DNA of 14,014 nucleotides from Treponema sp. GTDB lineage: Bacteria > Spirochaetota > Spirochaetia > Treponematales > Breznakiellaceae. Position numbers and translations under genes: made by a program. The stretch covers positions 1-14,014 of the forward strand of contig JAISAN010000216.1 in assembly GCA_031266635.1 (NCBI GenBank). Reading direction: 5' to 3'. The notes beneath the pieces are model-generated. The model saw nothing but the letters and a program-made list of their open reading frames with translations. It searched no databases and was not told the DNA's origin. Positions within the stretch are counted from its first letter, which is position 1. The number at the start of each line of letters is the position of its first letter. Positions 13,663-14,014 of the stretch are shown one piece after another.

Positions 13663-13669
13663 CTACAAA

Positions 13670-13939
13670 CTTGCCCTTGGGGACCTGAGGTTCCGAAGGG
13701 AGGCGGGCTGGGAAACGGTCTGCCGAGGCGGCGCCCCGGGAGGGGAGACCGCTGGTGATATTTGGCAATATAGGGAAGGGGGGAGACGACTCCGCGGGGG
13801 TTCCGAAAGGGCCATCGCGGGGGAGTTGTAAAGGAAGCAAAAGCTATGCGAATAGAAGAGGGGAAGGAGCCGGTACTTTGAAAGGAGCGCCGGCACTTGA
13901 CGTGATAATCTACCGGTCTACGGACCGATAGAAAGAAAA
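13670..13939 (+). other. rRNA leader region
   Basis: No coding region is supported. The leader is GC-rich and structured: CGGTCT (13716-13721) pairs with AGACCG (13746-13751), GGTTCCGAA(A)GGG occurs twice (13689-13700 and 13799-13811), and a 5-bp hairpin with a UACG tetraloop (13912-13925) stands 14 nt before 16S. The RNase III processing stem cannot be verified because its 3' half lies beyond the window. Confidence 0.6.
13874..13884 (+). promoter_or_regulatory. boxA-like antitermination element
   Basis: TACTTTGAAAG resembles the bacterial rRNA leader boxA (TTCTTTGAAAA type, recognised by the NusB-S10 complex) and lies about 56 nt before 16S, the usual distance in many rRNA operons. Confidence 0.45.
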
Positions 13940-14014
13940 ATCATGGAGAGTTTGATCCTGGCTCAGAACGAACGCTGGCGGCGCGTCTTAAGCATGCAAG
14001 TCGAGCGGCAGGGT
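13940..14014 (+). rRNA. rrs: 16S ribosomal RNA, 5' end (partial)
   Basis: The universal 27F region AGAGTTTGATCCTGGCTCAG starts at 13947, which by E. coli numbering (position 8) places the mature 5' end at about 13940. The following GAACGAACGCTGGCGGCGCG, then TCTTAAGCATGCAAGTCGAG, has the typical spirochaete form. The gene runs out of the window after about 75 nt. Confidence 0.98.

Noticed and set aside
13799..13850. SRP (4.5S) RNA-like sequence around CCGAAAGG and GGAAGCA
   Set aside because: The conserved GGTCCGGAAGGAAGCAGC apical motif is absent as a unit and no long hairpin surrounds it.
13897..13909. TTGACG followed by GATAAT just before 16S as a promoter
   Set aside because: The two hexamers are separated by 1 nt and no -10 box is found at the proper distance.

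Overview
The window most likely comes from a spirochaete of the Treponema group, of the moderately GC-rich kind found in termite guts. Four things suggest this: the start of a spirochaete-like 16S rRNA gene at the right edge, an outer-membrane protein of the treponemal UPF0164 type, a DUF4912/GH57 gene pair, and a very large sensor phosphatase with a sialidase-like ectodomain. Species assignment is inference, because only about 75 nt of 16S are visible.

Layout. 1-119 is a composite stem-loop repeat. 181-1041 (minus) is a Cof-type HAD phosphatase, divergent from a two-gene plus-strand unit: a DUF4912 protein (1183-1887) and a GH57 branching-enzyme-like protein (1889-3469). A perfect palindrome (3489-3520) separates that unit from the convergent UPF0164/FadL-like outer-membrane protein with a TPR tail (3537-4811, minus). 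A second copy of the repeat (4860-4990) lies in opposite orientation to the first, so the two copies bracket these four genes. Behind it is a hairpin-rich intergenic region with a dyad over a TATAAT box, leading into a plus-strand operon: an exported TPR/helical protein (5251-8346), a 1536-residue propeller/Ig/HAMP/PP2C sensor phosphatase (8343-12953) and a small repeat-containing helical protein (12956-13348).

The last 0.7 kb has no protein gene. It holds a promoter followed by a roughly 190-nt region whose fold and 3'-bubble sequence match what is expected of 6S RNA, then a second promoter, a structured rRNA leader with a boxA-like element, and the first bases of 16S rRNA.

The genes appear to fall into three groups: carbohydrate handling (GH57 with DUF4912, possibly the HAD phosphatase), envelope (the UPF0164 porin-like protein) and an envelope-to-cytoplasm signalling operon ending in a SpoIIE/RsbU-type phosphatase. 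That operon sits next to two growth-related RNA loci, the putative 6S RNA and the rRNA operon. The most unusual items are the 6S RNA candidate, the inverted pair of multi-hairpin elements, the strong in-frame internal translation start in the giant phosphatase, and the altered catalytic region IV of the GH57 protein.
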